Origin: Streptomyces sp. Je 1-332
GTDB taxonomy: Bacteria; Actinomycetota; Actinomycetes; Streptomycetales; Streptomycetaceae
Length of the DNA: 64,000 nt
Direction: 5' to 3'
Assembly (NCBI RefSeq): GCF_040730185.1
Contig: NZ_CP160402.1
Coordinates: 2,852,001-2,916,000, forward strand
The position numbers and the translations under genes were made by a program. Below the pieces are notes generated by a model, which saw only the letters and a list, made by a program, of their open reading frames with translations, was not told the DNA's origin and ran no database searches. This document shows positions 63,536 to 64,000 of the stretch, piece after piece; position 1 is the first letter of the stretch; each line of letters begins with the position of its first letter.

Positions 63536-64000
63536 AGCGGTGGCTCCAGCTTGACGCCGACACCCCGCAGCGTGTGCAGATAGCGCGGCCGGGCGGCCGT
63601 TTCGCCCAGCTTCCGCCTCAGCCACGACAGATGTACGTCGATGGTCTGGTCGTCCCCGTAGCTCTGCTGCCACACCTCGGCGAGCAGCTCCTTGCGGGGT
63701 ACGACGACTCCGGGCCGCCCCGCGAGAAAGGCGAGGAGGTCGAACTCGCGCCGGGTCAGATCGAGCCGCGCCCCGTCCAGCTCGGCCTGGCGGCGCAGCG
63801 GGTCGATGGCGAGCCCGCCGACCCGTATCTCCCGGCTAGGCGGGGCCTCGCCCGCCGTGACGCGCGAGCGGCGCAGGACGGCGGCCATCCGGGCCGAGAG
63901 ATGCTCGACGGAGAAGGGCTTGGTCAGGTAGTCGTCGGCGCCGTCGTTCAGGAGCCTGACGATCTCGGTCTCGTCGTCGCGCGCGGTGGCGATGATCACG
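63532..64000 (-). CDS. OmpR/PhoB-family response regulator (N-terminus cut by window edge)
   Basis: About 155 residues are visible; the start lies beyond base 64000. The receiver end shows ATARDDETEIVRLLNDGADD and YLTKPF, with the conserved Lys. The phosphorylated Asp is outside the window. The C-terminal winged-helix DNA-binding domain has DLTRREFDLLAFLAGRPGVV, SRELL-like RKELLAEVW and IDVHLSWLRRKLGE. It shares a GTGA overlap with the kinase and is its cognate regulator. Confidence 0.92.
   Translation of the reverse strand, partial: VIIATARDDETEIVRLLNDGADDYLTKPFSVEHLSARMAAVLRRSRVTAGEAPPSREIRVGGLAIDPLRRQAELDGARLDLTRREFDLLAFLAGRPGVVVPRKELLAEVWQQSYGDDQTIDVHLSWLRRKLGETAARPRYLHTLRGVGVKLEPPL

Overview
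The window is high-GC actinobacterial DNA from a Streptomyces-like chromosome. Coding genes show strong third-position GC, many GTG starts, 4-base ATGA/GTGA overlaps and lipobox or Tat-like signal peptides. It carries hallmark Streptomyces loci: the desferrioxamine cluster, an adpA/bldH-type regulator with a TTA codon beside oligoribonuclease, and the cebR-cebEFG-bglC cello-oligosaccharide locus. From memory, the order leucine catabolism, des, hexosaminidase, glmS, adpA, orn, ceb resembles the S. coelicolor SCO277x-SCO280x core region; this was not checked by alignment. No phage, insertion sequence, rRNA or CRISPR array was seen.

Layout. 1-5.8 kb: a divergent Gfo/Idh dehydrogenase (cut by the left edge) and LacI regulator, a Uma2 protein, a MarR-GNAT fusion coupled to a sugar-phosphate isomerase, and a LysR regulator. 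6.2-11 kb: secreted or surface proteins (GH3 enzyme, lipoprotein, tripeptidyl aminopeptidase, small secreted protein) with a nested inverted-repeat element between convergent genes. 11-15 kb: a fused heterodimer-like ABC exporter. 15-21.6 kb: a minus-strand array of sodium:solute symporter, ureohydrolase, TPP-dependent enzyme and VapBC, divergent from a PucR regulator; I propose a guanidino-compound or arginine catabolic unit. 21.8-24.6 kb: phosphatase-family protein, CDF transporter, and acyl-CoA thioesterase II carrying an apparent in-frame insertion of a palindromic repeat. 24.6-32.4 kb: acyl-CoA dehydrogenase, TetR, and the leucine/isovalerate operon (carboxyltransferase, biotin carboxylase, HMG-CoA lyase, isovaleryl-CoA dehydrogenase), with two near-identical operator-like sites in the divergent promoter.

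32.4-38.7 kb: desE and desABCD, each preceded by an iron box. 38.8-43.7 kb: GH20 hexosaminidase, DUF4429 protein, a small protein and glmS. 44-47.8 kb: universal stress protein, a small membrane protein, adpA with an unusual TTA-containing leader ORF, orn and tRNA-His. 48-49 kb: a membrane protein/winged-helix pair and a SCO4226-like nickel-binding protein. 49.4-55.6 kb: ceb-bglC locus with two CebR-type operators. 55.7-60.8 kb: two tandem AspT-type exchangers and aspartate 4-decarboxylase, a likely decarboxylation-antiport module. 60.9-64 kb: secreted GH18 protein and an OmpR-type two-component system, with the regulator cut by the right edge.

Functionally the window joins nutrient scavenging (amino sugars, cello-oligosaccharides, iron, branched-chain and guanidino amino acids) with a master developmental regulator. 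Functions are read from motifs and gene context; no database search was run.
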